A stretch of 64,000 nt of DNA from Rhizobiales bacterium UBA1912 (GCA_002337455.1 DDGC01000028.1:124001-188000), one strand, 5' to 3'; positions 9,837 to 17,697 are shown, counted from the stretch's first letter. Notes: generated by a model not told the origin, from the letters alone. Numbers and translations: made by a program.

Positions 9837-9866
9837 TTGACGACTCCTAGTTATGTTTCATAACAT
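9837..9866 (+). promoter_or_regulatory. Promoter with overlapping operator of the aromatic-CoA operon
   Basis: TTGACG (9837-9842) and TAACAT (9861-9866) are spaced 18 bases, a plausible sigma-70 promoter. A perfect inverted repeat GTTATG-TTT-CATAAC (9850-9864) fills the spacer and overlaps the -10 box. That is where a MarR- or TetR-type repressor would bind. No such regulator is adjacent, so its identity is unknown. Confidence 0.6.
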
Positions 9867-9887
9867 AATTCAACTGGGAGGTTGGCT

Positions 9888-11750
9888 ATGTCGGAACAAT
9901 CGACGCCCATTCGCGAGGTCAGGATGGGCCATATGGCGGCGCGTGCCGAGAGGGCGCAGGACGGTGTTGTCCATGTGCGCTCGAGCGAGCAGCTGGCGGC
10001 CTATCCGCGCTCGATCGTCGATGCGATTGCGCAATGGGCGGAAAAAACGCCCGACGCGCTCATGGTCGCCGATCGCAACAGCGAGACCGGCGATTGGCGC
10101 AAACTCAGCTATGCTCAGGTCATTGAAGCTATCCAGCCGCTCGGTCAGGCGCTGCTCGATGCCGGGCTGTCGCAGGATCGGCCGCTGATCATCCTGTCGG
10201 GCAATGAAATCGAGCATCTGCTGCTCGGGCTCGCGGCGATCTGGGTTGGCATTCCCTATGCTCCCGTTTCGCCGGCCTATTCGCTGATCTCCACCGATTT
10301 CGGCAAGCTCAAGCATATCGCCGCACTGCTCACGCCCGGACTTGTCTATGCATCCGACGGCGAAAAATTCGGACCGGCCATCGATGCTGTGTTTGGCGAT
10401 GCCATTCCTCTGGTGGTCAAAACCAGTCCGCCATCGGGCCGCGCCGCGCGCCTGTTCGCCGAGCTTGCCACAACACAGGTCACAGCAGCGGTGGCCGAAG
10501 CGCACGATACGGTTACGCCCGACACCATTGCCAAGGTGCTGTTTACGTCGGGCTCGACCGGCATGCCCAAGGGTGTCATCACCACCAATCGCATGATGGC
10601 TTGCAATCAGGAGATGATCCGCACCGCATTGGCCTTTCTCAAGGACGGGCCGCCGGTTCTTCTGGACTGGATGCCCTGGAACCACGTGGCGGGCTCGAGC
10701 CACAATACCGGGATCGCGTTCTACAATGGCGGCAGCTTTTATATCGATGACGGCCAGCCCACCCCGGCCAAAATCGGCAACACCCTGCGCAATCTCCGAG
10801 ACGTACAGCCGACGGTCTATCTCACTGTGCCCAAGGGCTATGAGTTTCTCGTTGCGGCGTTCGAAGAGGATCACGAGGTCCGGCGCAACTTCTTCTCGCG
10901 CATGAAGCTGATGCAATATGCCGGGGCCAGCCTCTCCCAGCACGTCTTTGACGGCATGGATCGGGCAGCGCGGGCCGAGCTGGGCCAGCGGGTGATGATC
11001 ATCACCGGCTATGGATCGACCGAAACCGCGCCCTTTGCCTTCACCACCACCTGGCCGGTGCAGGAGGCGGGGCATATCGGGCTGCCGGCGGCGGGCATGG
11101 AAATCAAGCTCGTGCCCAATGGCGACAAGATGGAACTCCGGCTCAAGGGCCCCAACGTCACCCCCGGTTATTGGCGGGACGCGGAAAAGACGCGCGAAGC
11201 GTTCGACGAGGACGGATTCTACAAGATCGGTGACGCGGTAAAGCCAGTCGATGAAAACGATGTCTCCAGGGGCTTTGTCTTTGACGGGCGGGTCAGCGAG
11301 GACTTCAAGCTCTCGACGGGCACCTGGGTCAATTTCGCCAATGTGCGCAAATCTGTGATCGGCGCCTGTGCGCCCCTGATCCGCGATGTGGTTCTGACCG
11401 GCGCGGATCGGAACCATCTGGGCGCGCTGATCTTCCCCGATTTCGAGGCATGCGCGCGCCACGCGGGTTTGCCGGCCGATACCGGCCCGGCCCAGATCGT
11501 CGAACACCCAGACGTCAGGGATAAATTCGCCGCCGATCTTGCAGCGCTGGCGTCGCGCGCCACCGGCAGTTCCAATCATATCGCCCGTGCCCATGTGATG
11601 ATCGCGTCACCCGATATCGATAAGGGCGAAGTCACCGACAAAGGCTCGATCAATCAGCGCGCCGTCCTTGCTGCGCGCAAAGATCTTGTCGAAACGCTCT
11701 ATGCCGAGCCGGTCCCGGCCGGTGTTTTTGATCTGCCGCGGAAAGGATAG
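9888..11750 (+). CDS. fcs: Feruloyl-CoA synthase-like aryl acid:CoA ligase
   Basis: This 620-residue member of the ANL superfamily would activate a hydroxycinnamate (ferulate or p-coumarate) to its CoA thioester with ATP. The phosphate-binding motif FTSGSTGMPKG lies at 219-229, and the adenylate motif GYGSTE is near 370. Length and the N-terminal region (YPRSIVDAIAQWAEKTPD) fit feruloyl-CoA synthases rather than fatty acyl-CoA ligases. GGGAGG lies 6 bases upstream of the ATG. It leads an operon with thiolase, dehydrogenase, thioesterase and hydratase, which together would remove two carbons from the side chain. The exact aromatic substrate is inferred. Confidence 0.75.
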   Translation: MSEQSTPIREVRMGHMAARAERAQDGVVHVRSSEQLAAYPRSIVDAIAQWAEKTPDALMVADRNSETGDWRKLSYAQVIEAIQPLGQALLDAGLSQDRPLIILSGNEIEHLLLGLAAIWVGIPYAPVSPAYSLISTDFGKLKHIAALLTPGLVYASDGEKFGPAIDAVFGDAIPLVVKTSPPSGRAARLFAELATTQVTAAVAEAHDTVTPDTIAKVLFTSGSTGMPKGVITTNRMMACNQEMIRTALAFLKDGPPVLLDWMPWNHVAGSSHNTGIAFYNGGSFYIDDGQPTPAKIGNTLRNLRDVQPTVYLTVPKGYEFLVAAFEEDHEVRRNFFSRMKLMQYAGASLSQHVFDGMDRAARAELGQRVMIITGYGSTETAPFAFTTTWPVQEAGHIGLPAAGMEIKLVPNGDKMELRLKGPNVTPGYWRDAEKTREAFDEDGFYKIGDAVKPVDENDVSRGFVFDGRVSEDFKLSTGTWVNFANVRKSVIGACAPLIRDVVLTGADRNHLGALIFPDFEACARHAGLPADTGPAQIVEHPDVRDKFAADLAALASRATGSSNHIARAHVMIASPDIDKGEVTDKGSINQRAVLAARKDLVETLYAEPVPAGVFDLPRKG

Positions 11751-11753
11751 CCC

Positions 11754-12995
11754 ATGACCAAGGGATTGCGTCTGACATTTGAGGATGCCTGGTTGCTCGG
11801 CGGCGCGCGCACTCCGTTCGTTGATTATCGCGGCGCGCTGTCCGACATCTCGCCCATCGATCTCGGCATCAAGGCGGCGCGTGCGGCGATTGCGAAAACT
11901 GGCGTCGCGGCGGCCGATATCGAAACGACGATTGCCGGTTCGATGGCGCAGGCGTCCTTCGATGCCTTCATGACACCGCGCCATATCGGGCTTTATGCCG
12001 GGGCGCCGACCGAGGCACCGGCCCATCTGGTGCAGCGCATCTGTGGCACCGGGCTCGAAGTGATCGCCCAGGCCGCTGACGCAGTTTCGCTGGGCCGCGT
12101 CAGTCTCGCTTTGGCTGCGGGTGCGGAATCGATGAGCCGCAATCCAATCGCCGCCTACACACACCGCAACGGCTTTGCCATGGGCAAGGTGGAGTTCAAG
12201 GATTTCCTCTGGGAGGCGCTTTACGACCCCGCCGGATGCGTCACCATGGGCGACACCGCCGAAAACCTCGCCAAGCAATATGGCATCGAGCGCGAGCGGG
12301 TCGACCGCTATGCGGTGCGCAGCTTCGAGCGGGCCATTGCGGCACGCGACAGCGGCTTGCTGGCCGAGGAAATCGTGCCGGTCGTCAGCGAGACCTTCGA
12401 GATCGAGGGCATTGATACCCGTTCAATCCGCTTGCCGCGCAGCATCGAGCAGGTCGATACCGACAGCCACATCCGCCCCTCGCCCTACGAAATCCTTTCC
12501 AAACTGCGTCCGGCCTTTGGCGGCGTCCAGACGGGTGGCAATTCGTCAGCCATCGTCGATGGCGCCGGTGCGGTTCTGGTCGCGTCTGCGGACTATGCCA
12601 AATCCCATGGATTGACGCCCAAGGCCCGCATTCTCGCCTCCGCCGCCGTCGGTGTACCGCCGCAGATCATGGGCATCGGTCCCGCGCCCGCCATTCGTGC
12701 AGTGCTCGAAGCGAGCGGGATGACGCTTGACCAGATCGGGCGCATCGAGATCAATGAAGCGTTCGGCGCGCAGGTCCTGGCCTGTGTCGACGAGCTAGGC
12801 CTCGACGAGGACAGGCTCAACGTTAATGGCGGCGCCATTGCCATCGGGCACCCGCTGGGCGCCACGGGCATTCGTCTGGCGCTGACACTGGCCAATGAAC
12901 TGGAGCGCTCGGGCGAGCGCTACGGGATCGCTTCGGCCTGCATCGGCGGCGGGCAGGGGATCGCGCTTCTGATCGAAAATCCGAGGGCAAACTGA
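11754..12995 (+). CDS. Thiolase family protein (beta-ketothiolase of the aromatic-CoA operon)
   Basis: The 413-residue thiolase would cleave an aryl 3-ketoacyl-CoA with CoA, giving a benzoyl-type CoA and acetyl-CoA. The nucleophile is C97 (QRICGTGLE). The later active-site blocks NEAFGAQ, GGAIAIGHPLGATG and ACIGGGQG are all present, so it should be active. It starts 4 bases after the ligase stop. It differs clearly from the second thiolase at 17698, which belongs to the acetoacetyl-CoA group. By context it matches the beta-ketothiolase step of the CoA-dependent, beta-oxidative hydroxycinnamate route described in Agrobacterium. Confidence 0.85.
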   Translation: MTKGLRLTFEDAWLLGGARTPFVDYRGALSDISPIDLGIKAARAAIAKTGVAAADIETTIAGSMAQASFDAFMTPRHIGLYAGAPTEAPAHLVQRICGTGLEVIAQAADAVSLGRVSLALAAGAESMSRNPIAAYTHRNGFAMGKVEFKDFLWEALYDPAGCVTMGDTAENLAKQYGIERERVDRYAVRSFERAIAARDSGLLAEEIVPVVSETFEIEGIDTRSIRLPRSIEQVDTDSHIRPSPYEILSKLRPAFGGVQTGGNSSAIVDGAGAVLVASADYAKSHGLTPKARILASAAVGVPPQIMGIGPAPAIRAVLEASGMTLDQIGRIEINEAFGAQVLACVDELGLDEDRLNVNGGAIAIGHPLGATGIRLALTLANELERSGERYGIASACIGGGQGIALLIENPRAN

Positions 12996-13756
12996 TGGAT
13001 ATCGCAGGCAAGACGGCAATCGTCACCGGTGCCGCGTCGGGGCTCGGCGCGGCAACGGCCAAGACGCTGGCCGAGGCAGGCGCCAGGGTCGCAATATTCG
13101 ACCGCGACGCGGAGAAAGGCGCCATTGTCGCCACTCAGATCGGCGGCCGGTTTTTCCCTTGCGATGTCGCCGATGCCGCAGGCGCCGAAGCCGCCATCGC
13201 CGATGCTATAGCCGTACTCGGCACGCCCTCGATCCTCGTCAATTGCGCCGGTATCGGGACGGCGGCCCGCATCGTCGGACGCGACGGCCCCATGCCGCTC
13301 GATGCGTTCGAGAGGGTAATCCGCGTCAACCTCGTCGGCAGCTTCAACATGATGCGGCTGGCCGCAGATGCCATGCAGCAGAACGAACCAGATGCCAACG
13401 GCCAGCGCGGCGTGGTGATTTCCACCGCCTCGGTCGCCGCCTTCGAAGGCCAGATCGGACAGGCGGCCTATGCGGCATCCAAGGGCGGCATCGTGTCCCT
13501 TACGCTCCCCGCAGCCCGCGAATTTGCACGCTTCGGCGTTCGGGTTCTTGCCATCGCGCCCGGGCTGTTCATGACACCATTGCTCGAGGAATTGCCCACC
13601 GAGGCCATCGACGCGCTGGGGCAATCCATCCCGAATCCCGCGCGGCTGGGCAAGCCCGAAGAGTTCGCCAATCTCGTTCTGGCGATGGTCGGCAATGATT
13701 ATCTCAACGGCGAAGTCGTGCGGCTTGATGGTGCGCTGCGCATGGCGCCGAAATAG
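12995..13756 (+). CDS. Short-chain dehydrogenase (type II 3-hydroxyacyl-CoA dehydrogenase-like)
   Basis: The 253-residue classical SDR would oxidise the 3-hydroxyacyl-CoA intermediate with NAD. The cofactor loop TGAASGLG is at 11-18, with NCAG near 83-86. The catalytic triad is S146, Y159 and K163 (ASVAAFEG ... YAASK). Asp36 after the second strand (IFDRD) favours NAD over NADP. The sequence resembles the human HSD10/type II 3-hydroxyacyl-CoA dehydrogenase group. Its ATG overlaps the thiolase stop in TGATG, so translation is coupled. Confidence 0.85.
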   Translation: MDIAGKTAIVTGAASGLGAATAKTLAEAGARVAIFDRDAEKGAIVATQIGGRFFPCDVADAAGAEAAIADAIAVLGTPSILVNCAGIGTAARIVGRDGPMPLDAFERVIRVNLVGSFNMMRLAADAMQQNEPDANGQRGVVISTASVAAFEGQIGQAAYAASKGGIVSLTLPAAREFARFGVRVLAIAPGLFMTPLLEELPTEAIDALGQSIPNPARLGKPEEFANLVLAMVGNDYLNGEVVRLDGALRMAPK

Positions 13757-13764
13757 GACACGCC

Positions 13765-14199
13765 ATGTTTTCCAACACAACGCGCATCGAAATCCAGTTC
13801 GGCGACTGCGACCCCGCGGGCATTGTCTATTATCCCAATTATTTCCGTTTCTTCGACAATGCGACCGCCGCGCTGCTCTCTGCCGCGTTCAAGATGCACA
13901 AGCGTCACTGGATCGCCCAGCATGGCATCGCCGGCATCCCGATGGTCGATACGGGCGCGAAATTTTCTCGACCTTCGCGGTTCGGCGATATCGTCGAAAT
14001 CCGCTCGGAAATCATCGCGCTGGGGCGCTCGAGCTTTGGGGTTCGTCATACGCTCCACAACGAAGGCGAGATCGCTATTGAGGCGCACGAAAAGCGCGTA
14101 TGGGTCGGTCGTGACCCGCGCGACGCCGAAAAGATCATATCCCTGCCGATACCCGATGAGGTGCGCGCCGTGCTTGGCGCACCCTCGACCACACCGTGA
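13765..14199 (+). CDS. 4-hydroxybenzoyl-CoA thioesterase-like hotdog protein
   Basis: The 144-residue single hotdog domain would hydrolyse an aromatic acyl-CoA. The N-terminal motif FGDCDPAGIVYYPNY (12-26) is almost identical to that of the Pseudomonas 4-hydroxybenzoyl-CoA thioesterase, and D16 matches its catalytic Asp. This supports release of a hydroxybenzoate- or vanillate-type acid after thiolysis. Its place inside the operon suggests the pathway ends with a free aromatic acid rather than an aldehyde. I know of no aldehyde dehydrogenase in the window that would serve the alternative route. Confidence 0.82.
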   Translation: MFSNTTRIEIQFGDCDPAGIVYYPNYFRFFDNATAALLSAAFKMHKRHWIAQHGIAGIPMVDTGAKFSRPSRFGDIVEIRSEIIALGRSSFGVRHTLHNEGEIAIEAHEKRVWVGRDPRDAEKIISLPIPDEVRAVLGAPSTTP

Positions 14200-14222
14200 A
14201 CAGCAATTCCGAAGGAACAAAC

Positions 14223-14996
14223 ATGGCCCAGGACAAAGATGTGCTCTCGATTGATGCCAAGGGCACGATTGTCCACCTGACCCTCAATCGGCCCGAAAAA
14301 CGCAATGCGCTCAACGATGCGACTATCGCGGCTCTCGATGCGTTCTTTTCCGATGTTCCCGATACGGCGCGTGCCATCGTCATAAGCGGTGCGGGCGGTC
14401 ACTTCTCATCGGGCCTTGATCTGTCCGAACAGGTGCGCCGCGAACCGCTCGGGGTGATGGCTCATTCGCGCAACTGGCACCGGGTGATGGAGGCCATTCA
14501 GTACGCGCGTGTGCCGGTGGTTGCCGCCTTGAATGGTGCGGTCATGGGCGGTGGGCTGGAGCTGGCCGCCGCCTGTCACGTGCGGGTCGCCGAAGACAGC
14601 GTGCAGTTTCGCATGCCCGAAGGGATGCGCGGCATTTTCGTCGGCGGTGGTGGCGCCGTCCGGATCGCAAAGCTCATCGGGCAAGACCGTCTGATGGAAA
14701 TGATGCTGACCGGGCGTATCTATTCCGGCACCGAAGGCGAGCGGATTGGTCTTGCCCACTACGCGCTTTCCGAGGGAACTGCGCTCGACAAGGCGTTCGA
14801 ATTGGCCGGGCGGATTGCCGAAAACTCGCCCACCATCAACCAGTTCATCATCCACGCTATCTCCCGGATTTCCACAATGCCGCCCGAAGCCGGGCTCTAT
14901 GCGGAAAGCCTCGCCGCGGCGCTCAGCCAGACCGGGCCGGATGCGGAAGAGGGCCTCAATGCGTTTCTCGAAAAGCGCAAGCCGGTGTTTCGTTAG
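14223..14996 (+). CDS. Enoyl-CoA hydratase (crotonase family)
   Basis: The 257-residue crotonase would hydrate the cinnamoyl-CoA double bond. The oxyanion-hole segments are GAGGHFSSGLDLSE (56-69) and NGAVMGGGLELAAA (104-117). Both catalytic glutamates of true hydratases are present: E113 (GGGLELAA) and E133 (RMPEG). Feruloyl-CoA hydratase-lyases, as I know them, lack the first of these, so this enzyme fits beta-oxidation better than the lyase route. The ATG at 14223 follows GAAGGA by 6 bases; a GTG at 14196 overlapping the thioesterase stop is less likely. Confidence 0.82.
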   Translation: MAQDKDVLSIDAKGTIVHLTLNRPEKRNALNDATIAALDAFFSDVPDTARAIVISGAGGHFSSGLDLSEQVRREPLGVMAHSRNWHRVMEAIQYARVPVVAALNGAVMGGGLELAAACHVRVAEDSVQFRMPEGMRGIFVGGGGAVRIAKLIGQDRLMEMMLTGRIYSGTEGERIGLAHYALSEGTALDKAFELAGRIAENSPTINQFIIHAISRISTMPPEAGLYAESLAAALSQTGPDAEEGLNAFLEKRKPVFR

Positions 14997-15031
14997 GAAC
15001 GCCGGCGGCGGAATAAAATAACGGCTCTCCC

Positions 15032-15060
15032 TTGAATTTATGATGCAGTCAAAATATATC
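15032..15060 (+). promoter_or_regulatory. Probable promoter of the PadR-family gene
   Basis: TTGAAT (15032-15037) and TATATC (15055-15060) are separated by 17 bases, a normal sigma-70 spacing. The AT-rich stretch around 15050-15066 stands out from the GC-rich neighbourhood and is a likely place for autoregulation, but I see no long perfect palindrome. Confidence 0.45.
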
Positions 15061-15088
15061 TTACTCCTAACTGAACAGGAGTTTGAAA

Positions 15089-15622
15089 ATGCGTGAGCAT
15101 GATTTTGGCAGACGCGGGTTCGGACCCGGCGGCCACTTTCCACACCATCGTGGCGGGCGGCGCGGACGGGTCTTTGATTCCGCTGAACTGCAATTGGTGG
15201 TGCTTGACCTCATCACCGGGCAATCGCGGCATGGCTATGAATTGATCCGCGAGATCGAGGCCTTGTCGGGCGGTCTTTATGCGCCGAGCCCCGGCATGAT
15301 CTATCCAACGCTGTCGTTGCTGTTGGAAATGGGCCTGATCGAGGAAACCGGAGCCGATGGCGCGCGCAAGAGCTTTGCGATCACCGATGCCGGCCGGGCT
15401 CATCTGGCCGAAAACGAAAAGCCGCTTGCCGCCGCCCGCTCGCGGCTGGAAGCATTGGCCGAAGCCAAAGACCGCGCCGATCCGGCCCCGCTGCGACGCG
15501 CCATGGGCAATCTGCGCGAAGTGCTGGTGATTGCGTCGCGCAAGCCGGGGTTCGACGAGAAGAAAATTCTCGAGAGCGCGCGCCTTATCGACGAGTTGGC
15601 AGGAACCATCGAGCGCCTGTAA
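15089..15622 (+). CDS. PadR-family transcriptional regulator with Gly/His/Arg-rich N-terminus
   Basis: The 177-residue protein has a PadR winged helix near residues 30-105 (LITGQSRHGYELIREIEALSGGLYAPS, then GMIYPTLSLL). A C-terminal helical dimerisation region follows. The first 28 residues are rich in Gly, Arg and His (FGPGGHFPHHRGGRRGR). This resembles the metal-binding leader of E. coli YqjI, a nickel-responsive PadR protein, although Cys residues are absent here. CAGGAG lies 7 bases before the ATG. The target is unknown: it could be its own promoter, the upstream aromatic operon or a distant iron gene. Confidence 0.82.
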   Translation: MREHDFGRRGFGPGGHFPHHRGGRRGRVFDSAELQLVVLDLITGQSRHGYELIREIEALSGGLYAPSPGMIYPTLSLLLEMGLIEETGADGARKSFAITDAGRAHLAENEKPLAAARSRLEALAEAKDRADPAPLRRAMGNLREVLVIASRKPGFDEKKILESARLIDELAGTIERL

Positions 15623-15652
15623 GACGGTTCGGCACTTGCGTGAGGCACATCC

Positions 15653-16924
15653 ATGACGGTTACCGATCCGCGCGGCTTTCTGAGCGAATTGTTCGATTGC
15701 GCGGTTCGGGCCGCCGATCCGCGCGCTGCGATAGCGGCCCATCTGCCTGAACGCCCGCCGGGGCGCACCGTGGTGGTCGGCGCGGGCAAGGCGGCCAGCG
15801 CCATGGCCGCCGCCCTCGAAGCGCTCTGGGATGGCCCGCTGGAAGGGGTCGTCGTTGACCGGCACGGCGAAATCACCCCAACCCGGCACGTCAAGGTGCT
15901 CCAGGCGGCCCATCCGGTGCCTGATAATGCCGGTCTGGCCGGATCGAGGGCGCTGCTCGATGCAGTGCGCGGACTGACTGCAGACGATCTCGTCATTGCA
16001 TTGATTTCCGGCGGTGGATCGTCGCTGTTGCCGATGCCGGGCGGCGGTCTGAGCCTTGAGGACGAGATTGCCGTCAATCGGGCCCTGCTCGATTCCGGAG
16101 CTCCAATCGGGGCGATGAATGTTGTGCGAAATCATATCTCGGCCATAAAGGGCGGGCGGCTGGCCAGGGCCGCGGCGCCGGCGCGGGTCGTTTCGCTGAT
16201 CGTTTCCGATGTAGCGGGCGACGATCCCGCCAAAGTCGCCTCCGGCCCCACTGTGCCGAGTTGGTCCACACCCGACGATGCGCTTGATATCATTGCGCAA
16301 TATGGCATGGACGTGCCTGAGACGGTTTTGGCGCATTTGCGCTCTCCCGCTGCCGCGACGCCATCGCCGGACGATCCCGACTTCGCCCGCAACAGCGTTT
16401 CAGTCATCGCATCGGCGCGCACAGCGCTCGAAGCAGCGGCGCTGAGGGCGCAGGAGAAAGGCGTTTCGGCCGTCATCCTGTCCGATGCCATCGAAGGGGA
16501 AGCGCGTGACGTTGCGCTTATGCATGGCGCCATGGCGCGCGAGATTGTTCGGTTCGGGCGGCCCTTTGTAAAACCCGTGGTGATGCTTTCAGGTGGCGAG
16601 ACGACTGTCACTTTGGCGGGCGGATCCTACGGCAAGGGCGGCCGGAATACCGAGTTCCTCTTGGGATTTGCCAAAGCGATTGAAGGGGTCGATGGGGTCG
16701 ATGCCCTGGCTGCCGACACCGACGGGATCGACGGGTCCGAGGACAATGCCGGGGCCTTTGCCGATGGCGCAAGTTTTGCGCGCATGCGCGCGGCGGGACT
16801 GGACCCCAATAAGGTGCTGTCGGGGCACGATGCCTGGAGCGGACTTGCGGCCATCGGAGATCTGTTCGTCACCGGCCCGACCGGAACGAACGTCAATGAT
16901 TTCAGGGCGATACTTGTGCGTTAG
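15653..16924 (+). CDS. Glycerate 2-kinase (GckA/TtuD, MOFRL family)
   Basis: The 423-residue protein phosphorylates glycerate to 2-phosphoglycerate with ATP. Older annotations call the family hydroxypyruvate reductase TtuD. The N-terminal kinase domain shows VGAGKAASAMA (41-51), ISGGGSSLLPMP and the conserved NVVRNHISAIKGGRLA block. The C-terminal MOFRL domain shows SGGETTVT, GRNTEF and AADTDGIDG. Length is typical of the bacterial class II kinase. It lies 30 bases after padR and may be co-transcribed, though no functional link is obvious. A hairpin repeat follows its stop. Confidence 0.9.
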   Translation: MTVTDPRGFLSELFDCAVRAADPRAAIAAHLPERPPGRTVVVGAGKAASAMAAALEALWDGPLEGVVVDRHGEITPTRHVKVLQAAHPVPDNAGLAGSRALLDAVRGLTADDLVIALISGGGSSLLPMPGGGLSLEDEIAVNRALLDSGAPIGAMNVVRNHISAIKGGRLARAAAPARVVSLIVSDVAGDDPAKVASGPTVPSWSTPDDALDIIAQYGMDVPETVLAHLRSPAAATPSPDDPDFARNSVSVIASARTALEAAALRAQEKGVSAVILSDAIEGEARDVALMHGAMAREIVRFGRPFVKPVVMLSGGETTVTLAGGSYGKGGRNTEFLLGFAKAIEGVDGVDALAADTDGIDGSEDNAGAFADGASFARMRAAGLDPNKVLSGHDAWSGLAAIGDLFVTGPTGTNVNDFRAILVR

Positions 16925-16930
16925 AACTTG

Positions 16931-16987
16931 TTTGTCGTGCAGTCAGGAAAAGTCTTCAACTTTTCCTGACTGCACTCTAGCGACAAA
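16931..16987. repeat. Palindromic interspersed repeat, copy 1 (also a likely bidirectional terminator)
   Basis: A 16-base arm TGCAGTCAGGAAAAGT (16938-16953) pairs perfectly with 16959-16974 around the loop CTTCA. An outer pair TTTGTCG (16931-16937) and CGACAAA (16981-16987) encloses it, with CTCTAG between. It lies between the convergent glycerate kinase and luxR-type genes and encodes the last residues and stop codon of the latter. Copies 2 and 3 (17630-17683, 61685-61752) share its core but have different stem sequences. Confidence 0.8.
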
Positions 16988-17521
16988 CCAGCCAACGAGT
17001 TCGGCTGTGTTTTTAAGGCCGAGCTGGCGCGTCATGCGGTAGCGATGAGTCTCGATGCTGCGCGGCGAAAGCCCCAGTTCGGCAGCGATTTCGGCGTTGG
17101 TCTTGCCCTGTGAGACAAGCGTCAGAATCTGGTTCTGGCGCGGTGTGAGGGCCTGTCTCTGGACATCGACCGGCCGTGGGATGGGGTCGAAGCAATAGAC
17201 GGCGCGGGCGAAGGGATCGTTTAAAATCATGGACTTGCCACGTGCCCGGCACCAGAAGCGGGTGCCGTCGCGGTGCGCCATGATGCGCTCGTCGGCATAG
17301 GTGCGGCCGCCTGAAAAATTGGTGCGCCAGAGATCGCCCACCATCACGAAATCGGCGACGCCGGGATAGAGTATCTTGAAGCTCCGGTCGGCCAGTTCAT
17401 CGGGCAAGTACCCGAAAAGACTGGCAAAAGCGGAGTTGACCTGCCGGATGATCCGGTGGGTCGCATAGACCATGGGGACCGGGAGGTCATCGAGGGCGAA
17501 GTGCGGGGTGGACTGATCCAT
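16943..17521 (-). CDS. PAS-LuxR transcriptional regulator
   Basis: The 192-residue protein has a PAS-like sensor domain (about 10-115; AFASLFGYLPDELADRSF) and a C-terminal LuxR helix-turn-helix (about 122-180; LTPRQNQILTLVSQGKTNAEIA). There is no receiver domain, so it is probably a ligand- or redox-sensing one-component regulator. It is divergent from acetoacetyl-CoA metabolism genes, its likely targets. The start codon directly abuts a perfect 16-base palindrome and lacks a clear ribosome site. The final 11 codons and the stop come from palindromic repeat copy 1, beyond the usual end of the LuxR domain. Confidence 0.82.
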   Translation of the reverse strand: MDQSTPHFALDDLPVPMVYATHRIIRQVNSAFASLFGYLPDELADRSFKILYPGVADFVMVGDLWRTNFSGGRTYADERIMAHRDGTRFWCRARGKSMILNDPFARAVYCFDPIPRPVDVQRQALTPRQNQILTLVSQGKTNAEIAAELGLSPRSIETHRYRMTRQLGLKNTAELVGWFVARVQSGKVEDFS

Positions 17522-17537
17522 GACGTATAAATACGTC
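17522..17537. promoter_or_regulatory. Perfect palindrome at the luxR-type start codon
   Basis: GACGTAT-AA-ATACGTC is a perfect 16-base palindrome immediately upstream of the start codon of the minus-strand regulator. A binding protein here could block its transcription or translation initiation, so autoregulation is plausible. Confidence 0.55.
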
Positions 17538-17550
17538 TTTGGACGACCGA

Positions 17551-17566
17551 TGTACACCCGGTACAC
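17551..17566. promoter_or_regulatory. Second dyad in the luxR-thiolase intergenic region
   Basis: TGTAC-N5-GTACA (17551-17565) is an inverted repeat. It also contains the direct repeat GTACAC-CCG-GTACAC. It lies between the divergent regulator and thiolase genes and may be an operator for either. Confidence 0.4.
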
Positions 17567-17580
17567 TTGGCCCTCACGCC

Positions 17581-17622
17581 TAGAGCTCGTTCCGTCCCGA
17601 TTGAATCGGGCCGGCCGCTCTA
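17581..17622. repeat. Small palindromic repeat upstream of the thiolase gene
   Basis: CCCGATT (17596-17602) and AATCGGG (17604-17610) form a perfect inverted repeat around one base. TAGAGC (17581-17586) and GCTCTA (17617-17622) form outer arms. The TAGAGC/GCTCTA ends are like those of the neighbouring repeat family, so the two may be related insertions in tandem. Confidence 0.6.
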
Positions 17623-17629
17623 AGCCTAT

Positions 17630-17683
17630 TCTGTCGCGAGATCGAACCGGAAAAGTCTGCAACTTTTCCTGATCTCGCTCTAA
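17630..17683. repeat. Palindromic interspersed repeat, copy 2
   Basis: The outer stem GCGAGATC (17636-17643) pairs with GATCTCGC (17671-17678). The inner stem GGAAAAGT (17649-17656) pairs with ACTTTTCC (17662-17669) around the loop CTGCA. The core is nearly identical to copy 1, while the outer stem sequence differs yet stays paired. It ends right before the ribosome site of the thiolase gene, so it will be in that gene's 5' leader or promoter. Confidence 0.75.
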
Positions 17684-17697
17684 TGGAGGAGACCATC

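Noticed and set aside
9870..11594. A 574-codon minus-strand frame opposite the aryl-CoA ligase
   Set aside because: No domain and no plausible start; it covers the operon promoter.
14223..14996. Feruloyl-CoA hydratase-lyase (vanillin-forming)
   Set aside because: Both glutamates of ordinary enoyl-CoA hydratases are present and the operon has the full beta-oxidation set with a thioesterase.
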